From Balneolaceae bacterium (GTDB lineage Bacteria > Bacteroidota > Rhodothermia > Balneolales > Balneolaceae), in the NCBI GenBank assembly GCA_007134695.1, contig SLKI01000045.1:1-62204 (forward strand): DNA of 62,204 bases, in the 5' to 3' direction. The notes under the pieces are model-generated. The model had not been told where the DNA came from. It made no database searches and saw only the letters and a list, made by a program, of their open reading frames with translations. The position numbers and the translations under genes were made by a program. Shown here piece by piece: positions 54,201 to 61,845 of this stretch. Position 1 is the first letter of the stretch, and every line of letters starts with the position of its first letter.

Positions 54201-54494
54201 GGACAAGATCGGCATGAGGCGGTGGTGAACGGAGCTTCGCGAAGGCTGAGGCCTATATTAATGACAGCTTTTACGACGATACTGGCGATGATACCACTGG
54301 CTCTTCAGCTTGGAGCCGGAGCGGAAACCTGGAGCCCGATGGCGCGAACGGTGATCGGCGGGTTGGCGATGTCGACACTGCTGATGCTCTTTGCCGTTCC
54401 GTGTATGTACTTTTTGGTCAACAGACTGGTGGAGCGACTCGGTTTCGATGCAGTTCACAAAGAAGATCCCATAGCTGCTGGCAGAGGACAATAG
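51207..54494 (+). CDS. RND efflux permease 1, with an extra hydrophobic insert
   Basis: A 1,095-aa AcrB/HAE1-like inner-membrane antiporter. Signature elements are RPITFLMASLILIGFGLFGLSNLRLNLYPDVSFPTITV, GLTLAVGLVVDNAVVVLENIFR (TM4 acidic residue) and the C-terminal GIVVNNGIVMIDYI. An insert at about 490-580 (RQMEETMAAGRGEKSG to NLFSNWIAPML) contains an extra hydrophobic stretch LASIPLILLLLPVLPFYFLFGWLFTGIGNLF, which explains a length some 50-60 residues above the usual. It follows the adaptor by 30 bases. Confidence 0.93.
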   Translation: MKYLSKLAVQRPITFLMASLILIGFGLFGLSNLRLNLYPDVSFPTITVYTTYEGVAPEDIETLITRPIEEAVGSVSGIQRVRSLSSQGASVVRLNFDWGTDLFFAETEVRKQLDMIRRAIPQDADQPIVFAYDPNDEPVVVLTLTSDTRSPRELRTISTQQIEQRLERIHGVASAATAGGYDRQVNIRLSNAQMRAFNLNISDVASTLRQENIQVPAGQLEEGETTYTLRTVGDFRNIDQIRNTIVSSTDGNPVYLSQIASVEDGIAQPIGNVRVNGNDGVVINVYRQSDSNVVTAASGVMNNLDNLRTILPPGVQLDVLTNQADFIEMSIRNLILTGFQAIVLVMLMLLLFLRSGRSSLIVAVSIPVSIIATFSIMHWADVSLNIISLSGLTLAVGLVVDNAVVVLENIFRFREDGSDGKESSVFGAQEVAGPVMMSTLTTLVVFLPVLFVPGIAGLLFRDLALTVSFALIVSVLVALTLIPVMASRFFSRQMEETMAAGRGEKSGLVRRLLDWRKRSALHRLASIPLILLLLPVLPFYFLFGWLFTGIGNLFSNWIAPMLSRMFDRLEMAYRRTINKLLNHSGWVIAVAFALLLATLPIFNLLGGEFFPPVDENRIVLEVQREPGVNLFELERTIRQTEDVIRREVPEARLVVSDYGDKTGIEGADNPGGNQGVVRIELVPIDERSRNQFEITASLLRALEEVPAANIRELREDPLSPDGETGLIVHLYGFDPDVRQQLAVEAIDQMRDLDGIAGVFTSADQGRPELRINMDRERIARVGMTTSQVASAVSDAVRGEVATTFVDQGVEFEVLVHLDPFDRAHSGALNDLQIRTGGGDWMPLSNLARIERVTGPTSIHRINQERMIEIGADLDGIDLQSATERTRAALNQINWPDGYRYEVGGAAEDQQRSFYYLMIAFLIAGILTYMVMASQFESLVEPLIIIVTIPLALTGVLLALWLTQTPISVTSMVGLVLLTGIVVNNGIVMIDYIKILQARGQDRHEAVVNGASRRLRPILMTAFTTILAMIPLALQLGAGAETWSPMARTVIGGLAMSTLLMLFAVPCMYFLVNRLVERLGFDAVHKEDPIAAGRGQ

Positions 54495-54515
54495 CTGAAA
54501 ACCGGAGGATAAAAA

Positions 54516-57500
54516 ATGAGAAAAATCACTATAACAGAACGTATACTGAAGCGGCCGGTTACCGTCTTCATGATGTCGCTGCTGGTTGTCGGTTTCGGCC
54601 TCTTTTCTCTCGGTAACCTGAGGGTTACTCTGATGCCGGAATTCAATATTCCGGTTTTGGCCGTTTCGGTCAACTACTCCAATGTTGCTCCTGATGATAT
54701 GTCGAGGCTGGTTGTGGAGCCAATCGAGGGTGCAATTATGGGTGTTGAAGGAATTGACCAGCTCGAGTCAAATGTCCGGAGAGGCGGTGCGTTTATCATC
54801 CTGAGGCTACAGCCCAATGTCAATATTCAGTCGACCGAATTGAAGTTGCGCGAGGCGATCGACCGCATCAGGCCGCAGCTGCCAACCGAAGCGAATGAGC
54901 CCGTGATTTTTCAGTTCGATCCCGACCGCTCTCCCATCATGCAGATCAGTGTGGAATCTTCTGTTCTGGGTCTTGATGAATTGCGGCAGCTGAGCGAGGA
55001 GTTTATCGAGCCCCGGCTTGAACGGCTTCCCGGAGTGGCATCATCCGATACACAGGGAGGGCTGAGGCGGAACTTCTATATCAGTCTTGACCCGGCAGCG
55101 ATGGCACGGCACCGTGTGGTTCCGGCGGATGTGACCAGCGCAATCAATCAAAATAATGTGAATCTGCCGATCGGCAGCCTCGTTTCCGATCGCCTCTCCT
55201 ATAGTATTCGGGCCGAATCGATCTACAGCAGTATCGATGAAATTGAACAGACGGTGATACGTCTTGGTGAGGGTGGTATACCGATTCGTGTCCGGGATGT
55301 TGCCACGGTAGAAAATACTTTTGCCGATATCACATCGATCGAGGAGGTCAACGGAAAGAATAATGTGACTGTCCAGGTGCAGAAACAGTCGGATGCCAAT
55401 ACCCTGGATGTGGCCCAGGCGGTCATCTTCGAAATGCAGAGCTTTAGAGATCAACTGCCGGAAAGTGTTTCGATGCAGGTTCTGAGTAACGAGGGTGAAT
55501 TTATTCAGGCATCCATCAACAATCTGGCACAATCCGCATTGATCGCCCTGGCTGTTGTCGTACTCATCCTTCTGCTCTTCATGGGCGGGTGGCGAATCTC
55601 GCTGATCGTGGCGATGAGTATTCCGGTTTCGATAACGGCGACGTTTGCGGCAATGTACTTTTTCAACATCAGTCTGAATATCATCTCCATCACCGGCCTG
55701 GCACTTGCCATCGGCCTGCTGGTGGATAACTCGATTGTGGTAACAGAGAGTATCGCCAATAAGCTGGAACAGGGACGCGATAAATTTCGTGCGGCACTCG
55801 AAGGAACCAACGAAGTGGGGGGTGCATTGCTCGGTTCAACCCTGACTACGCTGGCTGTCTTTGTTCCGATACTTGGAGTGAGCGGGGTAACCGGGACGGT
55901 GACGCGGGATCTGGCCCTGACAATCTCGATAGCAATTACCAGCTCATTTTTGGCCTCTATTATCCTGATTCCGGTGCTGGCCTCGATCTTGATGCGGCGT
56001 GAGGACTTTAACCGAAAAAGTATGATGTTCCGCATGATCGACAAGCTTGAGAACAACTACGGCCGTATTCTGTTTTGGCTCCTGGACCGAAAGTATGTGG
56101 TTGCGATATTTGTGCTGATCATTGTGGGTGGTTCGTTCTATCTGTTCCGGACTATTCCGGGTGAGTTTTTTCCCGAGACCGACACTGGAGAATTTGATAT
56201 GAGGGTGGAGTTGCCTGTCGGTACGCAGCTGGCTACCACAGCGGCGAGTCTTCGTGAGATGAGTAGTGAGATTCTGGATCTGCCGGAGGTGCGGACCGTG
56301 ATTACCAGTATTGGCCGCCAGAGGCGTTCGACACAGCCGAATGTGGGCCAGGTCAAAGTACTTCTGGTCGATCAGCGAGAGCGGACCAAGTCGACGAATG
56401 ATCTGACCATCGAGCTTGAGGAGCGCTATAGAGACCCCGATATCGAGCTGGATTTTTCAATTCCATCGGGTGGCCCGGGTGGAATGCGGGGTGGCCGATG
56501 GGGTGAACGACCAGGAATCCAGATGAGCCTGGTGGGCCCCGATATAGAAGTGCTTCGCGAATTCTCCGTCCGAATCGAGGAACGGCTGCTTCAGGAGCCT
56601 CAGGTGGTTTCGGTTTTTAACCCGCGAAGCAGGCCGGGGCCGGAGATGGAATTTCATCTGGATCGAGAGCGAATTGCTCGGATTGGTGTTTCGTCGAATG
56701 AGGTGGCAAGTGCATTTGGCACCCAGGCTCGGGGAAGCCAGGCCGGGTTTTTCCGGGAGGAGGGGCGCGAAATTCCAATCCAGGTAAGGAATGAAAGAGA
56801 TCGATTTCAGAGCCGGGAAGATCTGTTCAGCCTGGAGCTTTTACAGGTGGAGGATGTCCGGGTTCCGATTAGCGCTCTCGGGGTCTTCAGCCTGGAAGAG
56901 AGTCTGCAGAATATCTCCCGCCGTGACCGTGAGATCGTTCTGGATATGAGTGTGATGATACGTGGCAACGCCGACGAATTCAGGCCGGTTCTGCAGGAGA
57001 TTCTTAGTGACGATATTGTTCTTCCGGATGGATATCGATACGATTTTACCGGCAGGCTGGCATTTCAGGATGACAGTTCGAGGGAGATGGGCTTTGCATT
57101 TCTGCTTGCACTGCTTTTAACCTATATGGTGATGGCATCTCTGTTTGAGAATTTCAGGGATCCGTTTATCATCATGTTTACTGTGCCACTCGCCTTTTTT
57201 GGGTCACTGCTCTTTCTGTTTATGACGGCTACGCCGCTGAGTATTCCCGCCTACATCGGGGTTGTGATTCTGGTTGGAATTGTTGTGAATAACGGGATCG
57301 TCCTGGTGGACTATATCCATCAATATACCGGGCGCATGTATGCAACCGATAAGGCGTATTTGATTACATTTCTGCAGGCATGCAAGCGCAGAATGCGGCC
57401 GATTCTGCTTACCGCCATGACAACGATTTTTTCAATGATTCCGCTAGCCCTGGAGTTCGGGGTCGGTGCCGAAACCTGGAGCCCGCTGGCCAAGTCGGTA

Positions 57501-57614
57501 ATCGGCGGGCTGACGTTTGCTACGATTCTTACGCTTTTTGTGGTACCTGCTATTGTGGTGGGGATTTCGAAGGAGCGGAGGGGTTGGGTTAGGAAGGGGT
57601 TGAGCGAAGTTTAA
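54516..57614 (+). CDS. RND efflux permease 2
   Basis: A 1,032-aa RND permease of standard length, homologous to permease 1 (RPVTVFMMSLLVVGFGLFSLGNLRVTLMPEFNIPVLAVSV, GLALAIGLLVDNSIVVTESIA, GIVVNNGIVLVDYIHQY). A short Gly/Arg insertion (SGGPGGMRGGRWGERPG) sits near residue 650 in the periplasmic part. It lies 21 bases after permease 1. Two permeases with one adaptor suggests a heteromeric pump of the MdtBC/TriBC kind. No outer-membrane channel gene follows. Confidence 0.93.
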   Translation: MRKITITERILKRPVTVFMMSLLVVGFGLFSLGNLRVTLMPEFNIPVLAVSVNYSNVAPDDMSRLVVEPIEGAIMGVEGIDQLESNVRRGGAFIILRLQPNVNIQSTELKLREAIDRIRPQLPTEANEPVIFQFDPDRSPIMQISVESSVLGLDELRQLSEEFIEPRLERLPGVASSDTQGGLRRNFYISLDPAAMARHRVVPADVTSAINQNNVNLPIGSLVSDRLSYSIRAESIYSSIDEIEQTVIRLGEGGIPIRVRDVATVENTFADITSIEEVNGKNNVTVQVQKQSDANTLDVAQAVIFEMQSFRDQLPESVSMQVLSNEGEFIQASINNLAQSALIALAVVVLILLLFMGGWRISLIVAMSIPVSITATFAAMYFFNISLNIISITGLALAIGLLVDNSIVVTESIANKLEQGRDKFRAALEGTNEVGGALLGSTLTTLAVFVPILGVSGVTGTVTRDLALTISIAITSSFLASIILIPVLASILMRREDFNRKSMMFRMIDKLENNYGRILFWLLDRKYVVAIFVLIIVGGSFYLFRTIPGEFFPETDTGEFDMRVELPVGTQLATTAASLREMSSEILDLPEVRTVITSIGRQRRSTQPNVGQVKVLLVDQRERTKSTNDLTIELEERYRDPDIELDFSIPSGGPGGMRGGRWGERPGIQMSLVGPDIEVLREFSVRIEERLLQEPQVVSVFNPRSRPGPEMEFHLDRERIARIGVSSNEVASAFGTQARGSQAGFFREEGREIPIQVRNERDRFQSREDLFSLELLQVEDVRVPISALGVFSLEESLQNISRRDREIVLDMSVMIRGNADEFRPVLQEILSDDIVLPDGYRYDFTGRLAFQDDSSREMGFAFLLALLLTYMVMASLFENFRDPFIIMFTVPLAFFGSLLFLFMTATPLSIPAYIGVVILVGIVVNNGIVLVDYIHQYTGRMYATDKAYLITFLQACKRRMRPILLTAMTTIFSMIPLALEFGVGAETWSPLAKSVIGGLTFATILTLFVVPAIVVGISKERRGWVRKGLSEV

Positions 57615-57631
57615 TGGTGAAGTGCTTCGAT

Positions 57632-57797
57632 AATTGGACGTGGACTTCTAAACTTCCAGTACGCCTCACTTCGCCGTTTACCATTCGCCTTGCACACAAT
57701 CAAATCTCTGTGTGCCTCTTGTCTGAGCGATTTGTTACGGCGTACACTCTGGTACGCCTCCTGCGCTGATTGAGCTTCGCCTTGTCCACGTCCAATT
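57632..57797. repeat. 166-bp element with 14-bp terminal inverted repeats
   Basis: AATTGGACGTGGAC (57632-57645) and its exact reverse complement (57784-57797) bound the segment. Inside are GCACACA/TGTGTGC (57692-57698, 57709-57715) and two GTACGCCTC words. No reading frame of note spans it. A non-autonomous MITE-like or REP-type element is possible; a target-site duplication is not obvious. Confidence 0.6.
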
Positions 57798-57846
57798 CTC
57801 TGTGCACTTTTTTATCTTCTGATTCGTATCACATTTAAACCCTATT

Positions 57847-57883
57847 TTGCCGGTTTTGACCCTTTGGAAATAGTTATGAGCAC
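57847..57883 (+). promoter_or_regulatory. shared upstream element, copy 1
   Basis: This 37-nt stretch matches 59642-59679 at 32 of 38 aligned columns with one single-base gap. Shared cores are TTGCCGG, ACCC, TTTG, AAATAG and TATGAG. It ends 63 bases before the lipoprotein gene at 57947, on the same strand as that gene. Likely a promoter or binding site used by both genes. Confidence 0.5.
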
Positions 57884-57946
57884 CTGGTGTGTATCATATA
57901 TAGATCCGGAAACGGTCGAATCCACTTTAAATGATGAACGTAGCTT

Positions 57947-58459
57947 ATGCAAGTAAGTTTACCGATAAAGGAGCTGAGTTTTACTTTGGCCTTAACTCTG
58001 TCTGCCGTATTGCTTTCCGGCTGTGAGGTATTCTCCCCATCTTCTGGAGACAGCCAGGCTGGCCTGTACCATCAGATGGAAGCTCCCGATGAGGTTCAGA
58101 TTGGAGAAAGTTTTGAAGTGATATATTCATTGACTAACCATACACCTGAAAATGTTGAAGTAACAACTCCGCACAGCTGCCTTGTACTACCTGCAGTTTA
58201 TGAATTTTCGGGTTCTGATAAGGGAGAAAGGGTTCCGTTTCGCGGGTCAATGATGGGGTGCCTTACTGTTGTAACAACGCACACGATTCCGGCGGGAGAT
58301 AGTCTCGAGCTGACATTTGAAATCGAAGCGAAATTTGGCAGTTCGAAAGATGAGCCTGTAGATCCCGGCACATATGTCATTCGAATCGAACCGGAGTTCC
58401 ATGAGATCAGGGGGATCCCCTTTCAATCTCTGGAGAAGAAATTGACCGTAACTGAATAG
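57947..58459 (+). CDS. lipoprotein with a BsuPI-like beta-sandwich domain
   Basis: A 170-aa lipoprotein (signal ending LSAVLLSGC). The mature part has the alternating-strand pattern of BsuPI-type/intracellular proteinase inhibitor-like domains: IGESFEVIYSLTNHTPENVEVT, YEFSGSDKGERV, HTIPAGDSLELTFEIEAKF, PGTYVIRIEPEF. Two Cys (HSCLVLP, MMGCLTV) could pair. Function in this setting is unknown; a binding or inhibitor role in the envelope is plausible. Preceded by the shared 37-nt motif. Confidence 0.75.
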   Translation: MQVSLPIKELSFTLALTLSAVLLSGCEVFSPSSGDSQAGLYHQMEAPDEVQIGESFEVIYSLTNHTPENVEVTTPHSCLVLPAVYEFSGSDKGERVPFRGSMMGCLTVVTTHTIPAGDSLELTFEIEAKFGSSKDEPVDPGTYVIRIEPEFHEIRGIPFQSLEKKLTVTE

Positions 58460-58510
58460 GTCATCAATATCAATCCTCTGATCCTATTACACTTCTTGCA
58501 ACCCCCGGCA

Positions 58511-58548
58511 CCGTTTTGTAACTCCTGCGCCGTTTTGTAACTCCTGCG
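58511..58548. repeat. perfect tandem 19-bp repeat
   Basis: CCGTTTTGTAACTCCTGCG occurs twice head to tail. Just beyond it lie the 17-bp word TTCGCCTTGCACACAAT (58559-58575, also at 57684-57700) and a TCGGGCATTT word repeated twice. The spacer separates the lipoprotein gene from the convergent GlxA-type gene. Confidence 0.85.
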
Positions 58549-58616
58549 CCACTCACTTTTCGCCTTGCACACAATTAGCCCGTCGGGCATTTCAATTATC
58601 TCCCATCGGGCATTTA

Positions 58617-59597
58617 TTATCTCATTCCAAATCTGTAGTACTTTTTCCGGTATTCGGCGGGAGAAAGACCGGCAACTTTTCTGAATACCGTTCGAAAGGA
58701 TTTCGGGTCGGAATACCCAACCTCGAACATTATCTCCTGCACGTTTTTTCGAGTCGTTTCAAACAGGTTTTTAGCGGCTTCAACTCTAACTCTCTGGATA
58801 TATTCCACCAGAGTATTGGAGGTGGCTTTTTTAAATCGTCTTTCCAGACTTCTACGGCTCACTGCAACCTCTTCCGCGATCTTTTTTACACTCAATTTTT
58901 CGAAGAAGTTTTTTTCGATCTTTCGTTGTACTTTTTTTACCAGTTTGTCGTCGTGATCCTTCTGTCCTTCAAAAATGATAAAGGGAGATTGGCTATTCTT
59001 GTCTATGTCGATCATAAAAAGCTTGGACGCCATGATCGCAGCCTGGCGGCCTGCATTTTTTTCAATCAGGTAGAGTAGCAAGTTCAAATATGAGTAGGCA
59101 CCTCCGCTCGTATAGATCCCGTCTTCTGCCGTCATAATCCGGTCATCGACCAGCTCAACATCCGGATAGGTTGATCTGAAATTCGGAGCATGGGCCCAGT
59201 GCGTCGCGCACTTTTTTCCTTTCAAGAGTCCTGTTTCTGCCAAGAGATAGGCTCCGATGCATAAACTGGCCAGTTCTGCTCCATTCTTATATTGTCGGAT
59301 TATCCAGGGTATGAACTGTTGATTTCTTCTGATCGCCTCCTGCTGTTCCGTATGTATGGCGGGGATAATAATTAAATCTGTTTTGTCAATTTCATCGATG
59401 GTGTAATCGGGATAGACGGCGAACAGCCCGGTATCCTGCTTTTCTACTTTAGATAGGCCAACCAGATCTACTTGAAAGACCGGCCCCGATCCGCCTTCTG
59501 CAGCCAATCCGTTGATCTGATTGAGGATCTGATGAGTACCGGCGATGTTTACCAGACTGGTGTGTCCCTGAGGTGTGAGTATAGATACGTGTTTCAT
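58617..59597 (-). CDS. GlxA family transcriptional regulator (DJ-1/PfpI + AraC HTH)
   Basis: A 326-aa regulator. The N-terminal DJ-1/PfpI-like domain (about 5-190) holds SLCIGAYLLAETGLLKGKKCATHWAHAP and IMTAEDGIYTSGGAYSYLNLLLYLIE; the C-terminal AraC-type double HTH (about 228-322) has KKIAEEVAVSRRSLERRFKKATSNTLVEYIQRVRVEAAKNLFE and the signature IMFEVGYSDPKSFRTVFRKVAGLSPAEYRKKY. GlxA-type proteins usually regulate genes for small-molecule or betaine metabolism. It is divergent from the AlkD-like gene. Confidence 0.92.
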   Translation of the reverse strand: MKHVSILTPQGHTSLVNIAGTHQILNQINGLAAEGGSGPVFQVDLVGLSKVEKQDTGLFAVYPDYTIDEIDKTDLIIIPAIHTEQQEAIRRNQQFIPWIIRQYKNGAELASLCIGAYLLAETGLLKGKKCATHWAHAPNFRSTYPDVELVDDRIMTAEDGIYTSGGAYSYLNLLLYLIEKNAGRQAAIMASKLFMIDIDKNSQSPFIIFEGQKDHDDKLVKKVQRKIEKNFFEKLSVKKIAEEVAVSRRSLERRFKKATSNTLVEYIQRVRVEAAKNLFETTRKNVQEIMFEVGYSDPKSFRTVFRKVAGLSPAEYRKKYYRFGMR

Positions 59598-59641
59598 CTG
59601 GATAATTTGATGAATGGTTTTGTCGCAATCAACCCGCAGTA

Positions 59642-59679
59642 TTGCCGGATTTAACCCCTTTGAAAATAGGTATGAGAAC
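59642..59679 (+). promoter_or_regulatory. shared upstream element, copy 2
   Basis: Copy of the 57847-57883 motif, in the 131-base divergent gap between the GlxA-type regulator and the AlkD-like gene, 49 bases before the latter and in its orientation. Identity with copy 1 is 32 of 38 columns. Confidence 0.5.
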
Positions 59680-59728
59680 TTAAATTAGAGTATTCATTGA
59701 AGAACCGGAAATAACTGTCCACTTTGGT

Positions 59729-60442
59729 ATGGATCCAAAACCTACAGCAAATGATTTTATCAATGAACTGAAAACTCTTCAGTCCGATGCGGAAAAGAAA
59801 AAGATCCGTCGCTATTTTAAAGGTGATGACTCCGATAATCGTGTGCTCGGTGTAAGGATGAAGCATACATTTGATTTAGCGAAAGAGTTCAGCAGGGGGA
59901 TGTCGCCTGATGAGATCAATAAACTTCTGGATAGTTCTTATTACGAGGGCAGAATGGGAGCCGTAAGCATTATGGATTTCCAGGTGCGTCCAAAATCCGT
60001 TTCAGAAGAATACAGGAAGGTGTTATTTGATCTGTACATAAATCGTCACGACCGCATCAACAATTGGGATTTTGTGGATCGAGCTGCACCCCGGGTAATA
60101 GGCGGCTACCTTTTTGACTTTAAAAAGCCTCGGGATATTCTCTATAAACTGGCAAACTCTGCAAATCAGTGGGAACGCCGTACAGCCATCGTATCTACGC
60201 TTCTGTTTATCCGGAAAGGTGAAACAGATGACACGTTCAAAATTGCTGAGCAGTTATTAAACGATGATAAAGAGTATGTCCTAAAAGCTATTGGTACCAG
60301 CCTGCGGGAAGCGGGAAAGCAGAATAATGAGCTACTGCTCGATTTTCTGGAAAAACATGCCGCCAGGATGGAGCGAAAAACTCTGACTACAGCTATGGAG
60401 AAACTCAGTAAGGAGCAGAAAAACTATTTTCGAAGTAAATGA
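59729..60442 (+). CDS. DNA alkylation repair protein, AlkD-like HEAT repeat
   Basis: A 237-aa all-helical HEAT-like repeat protein of the DNA alkylation repair (AlkD/AlkC-type) family. NNWDFVDRAAPRVIGGYL contains the conserved Trp and Asp of the DNA-binding/catalytic groove, and QWERRTAIVSTLLFIRKG is the family's second signature. AlkD excises cationic N3- and N7-alkylpurines. It is preceded by the shared 38-nt motif and followed by the VOC gene 72 bases later. Confidence 0.88.
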   Translation: MDPKPTANDFINELKTLQSDAEKKKIRRYFKGDDSDNRVLGVRMKHTFDLAKEFSRGMSPDEINKLLDSSYYEGRMGAVSIMDFQVRPKSVSEEYRKVLFDLYINRHDRINNWDFVDRAAPRVIGGYLFDFKKPRDILYKLANSANQWERRTAIVSTLLFIRKGETDDTFKIAEQLLNDDKEYVLKAIGTSLREAGKQNNELLLDFLEKHAARMERKTLTTAMEKLSKEQKNYFRSK

Positions 60443-60514
60443 AACCCATTCAGAGGATCTAAAGCCCGTAGAGGGTGGAGAACTATTTAAACTAAAATGA
60501 AAAGGGGATTTCAC

Positions 60515-61411
60515 ATGCAAAAAATCGTACCGCACCTATGGTTCGACAATCAGGCTATTGATGCCGCTGAATTTTACGTATCACTGTTTGGCGGAGATTC
60601 AGATAAAACCGGTATTACCACACTTCATGGAACACCTTCGGGTGATGTGGATTCCGTAACTTTTAATCTTCTTGGCCAATCGTTCATGGCCATTTCTGCA
60701 GGGCCGATGTTTACCATCAACCCGTCGATCTCATTTTACGTACAGATAGATACCGTTGAGGAGGTAGATCGATTGTGGAACGAACTCATCAAAGAGGGTC
60801 AAATGATGATGCCGCTCGATAAATATCCTTGGAGTGATCGCTACGGCTGGTTGAAGGACAAGTATGGTCTTACATGGCAGATCTCCCTTGGCAAAAAAGA
60901 GGATACCGGCGGGCAGATTATCACCCCTTTTCTAATGTTCACGGGTGATGTGTACGGACGGGCTGAAGAAGCGATTGAACATTATACTTCCATCTTTCAT
61001 CAATCAGAGGTAGAAGGTATTCTCCGCTTCGGAAAAGATGAGGCTCCGGACCGGGAGGGAAATGTGAAGCACGCCCAGTTTACGCTTGAGGGCCAGATCT
61101 TTATGATTATTGAAAGTGCACACGATCATTCGTTCGGTTTTAATGAGGCGATCTCTTTGATGGTGTATTGCGACACTCAGGATGAGATCGACTACTACTG
61201 GGAAAAACTGAATGAAGGCGGCGACCCAGAAGCTCAGCAGTGCGGGTGGCTCAAGGATAAGTTTGGCGTTTCCTGGCAGGTTGCACCGCGACTGTTGGGC
61301 GAGATGATTGGCAACGGGAGCCGAGAGCAAATTGACCGGGTTACACAAACATTCCTGCCAATGAAAAAGCTGGATATTGCTGCACTTAAAAAAGCCTATG
61401 AGGAAGTTTGA
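60515..61411 (+). CDS. VOC family protein with two PhnB-like domains
   Basis: About 298 aa, two tandem vicinal-oxygen-chelate (glyoxalase/bleomycin-resistance-like) PhnB domains. Domain 1 starts MQKIVPHLWFDNQAIDAAEFYVSLFGGDS and contains DRYGWLKDKYGLTWQI; domain 2 starts near FLMFTGDVYGRAEEAIEHYTSIF and repeats CGWLKDKFGVSWQVAP. AAAGGGGA lies eight bases before the ATG at 60515, which is preferred over the upstream in-frame ATG at 60497. Substrate unknown; such proteins appear in stress or antibiotic-tolerance clusters. Confidence 0.9.
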   Translation: MQKIVPHLWFDNQAIDAAEFYVSLFGGDSDKTGITTLHGTPSGDVDSVTFNLLGQSFMAISAGPMFTINPSISFYVQIDTVEEVDRLWNELIKEGQMMMPLDKYPWSDRYGWLKDKYGLTWQISLGKKEDTGGQIITPFLMFTGDVYGRAEEAIEHYTSIFHQSEVEGILRFGKDEAPDREGNVKHAQFTLEGQIFMIIESAHDHSFGFNEAISLMVYCDTQDEIDYYWEKLNEGGDPEAQQCGWLKDKFGVSWQVAPRLLGEMIGNGSREQIDRVTQTFLPMKKLDIAALKKAYEEV

Positions 61412-61515
61412 AACAGATCCATGAAGAATAAACCAACTTTAAAAACCTGTGAAAAAGGCCTTCAATTTAAAAAACCGTAACACCCGAAACCTTGAACCCT
61501 GAACACGCAAAAAAA

Positions 61516-61737
61516 ATGTCAAAACATACTGCATCAATCACCTGGACCCGTGATGGCCAAGCCTTCACCGATAATCGCTATAAGCGGTCACATATAACCT
61601 ATAAAAAAGGCAGCTCACCTGATGAAAAAACGGACAGAGAAATGCACCATCAGGCACATGGGCAATGCTTTATTGCAAACTCGGTGAAATCCAAAATCAG
61701 GGTAGATTCAACCATGAGTGAAAGATCTGAAGATTAG
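61516..61737 (+). pseudogene. OsmC family gene with an internal deletion
   Basis: Seventy-three codons join the N-terminus of an OsmC-type peroxidase (SKHTASITWTRDGQAFTDNRYKRSH) to its C-terminus (REMHHQAHGQCFIANSVKSKIRVD). About 70-80 residues of the middle, including the peroxidatic Cys of the SSCH motif, are missing compared with a usual length near 140-150. The join is in frame, so an open reading frame survives, but the fold and active site cannot. The ATG at 61516 is used; a TTG eight codons upstream is unlikely. Confidence 0.75.
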
Positions 61738-61770
61738 TAAAGGATGTGAACGCATCATAATTCTGATAAA

Positions 61771-61845
61771 ATGAATAAACAGATTTTTTTCGCGCATAGC
61801 GGCGGGCCCCAGGGAATTGAAGATGTCACGAATACGGGTAAATAG
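61771..61845 (+). pseudogene. alpha/beta hydrolase N-terminal fragment
   Basis: A 25-codon reading frame starts MNKQIFFAHSGGPQG, which resembles the first strand and oxyanion region of small RBBP9-like alpha/beta hydrolases, then runs into unrelated residues and a stop. It overlaps the next gene's start (61823) in another frame. It is best read as a stump whose body was deleted. The match is short, so this is moderate at best. Confidence 0.45.

Larger units (their letters stand above)
57615..57946. other. intergenic region with a palindromic element and shared motif
   Basis: 332 bases. It contains a 166-bp segment bounded by 14-bp inverted repeats (57632-57797), an inner hairpin, a 17-bp word repeated at 58559, and a 37-nt motif (57847-57883) repeated upstream of the AlkD-like gene. 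No gene is visible. Confidence 0.6.
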
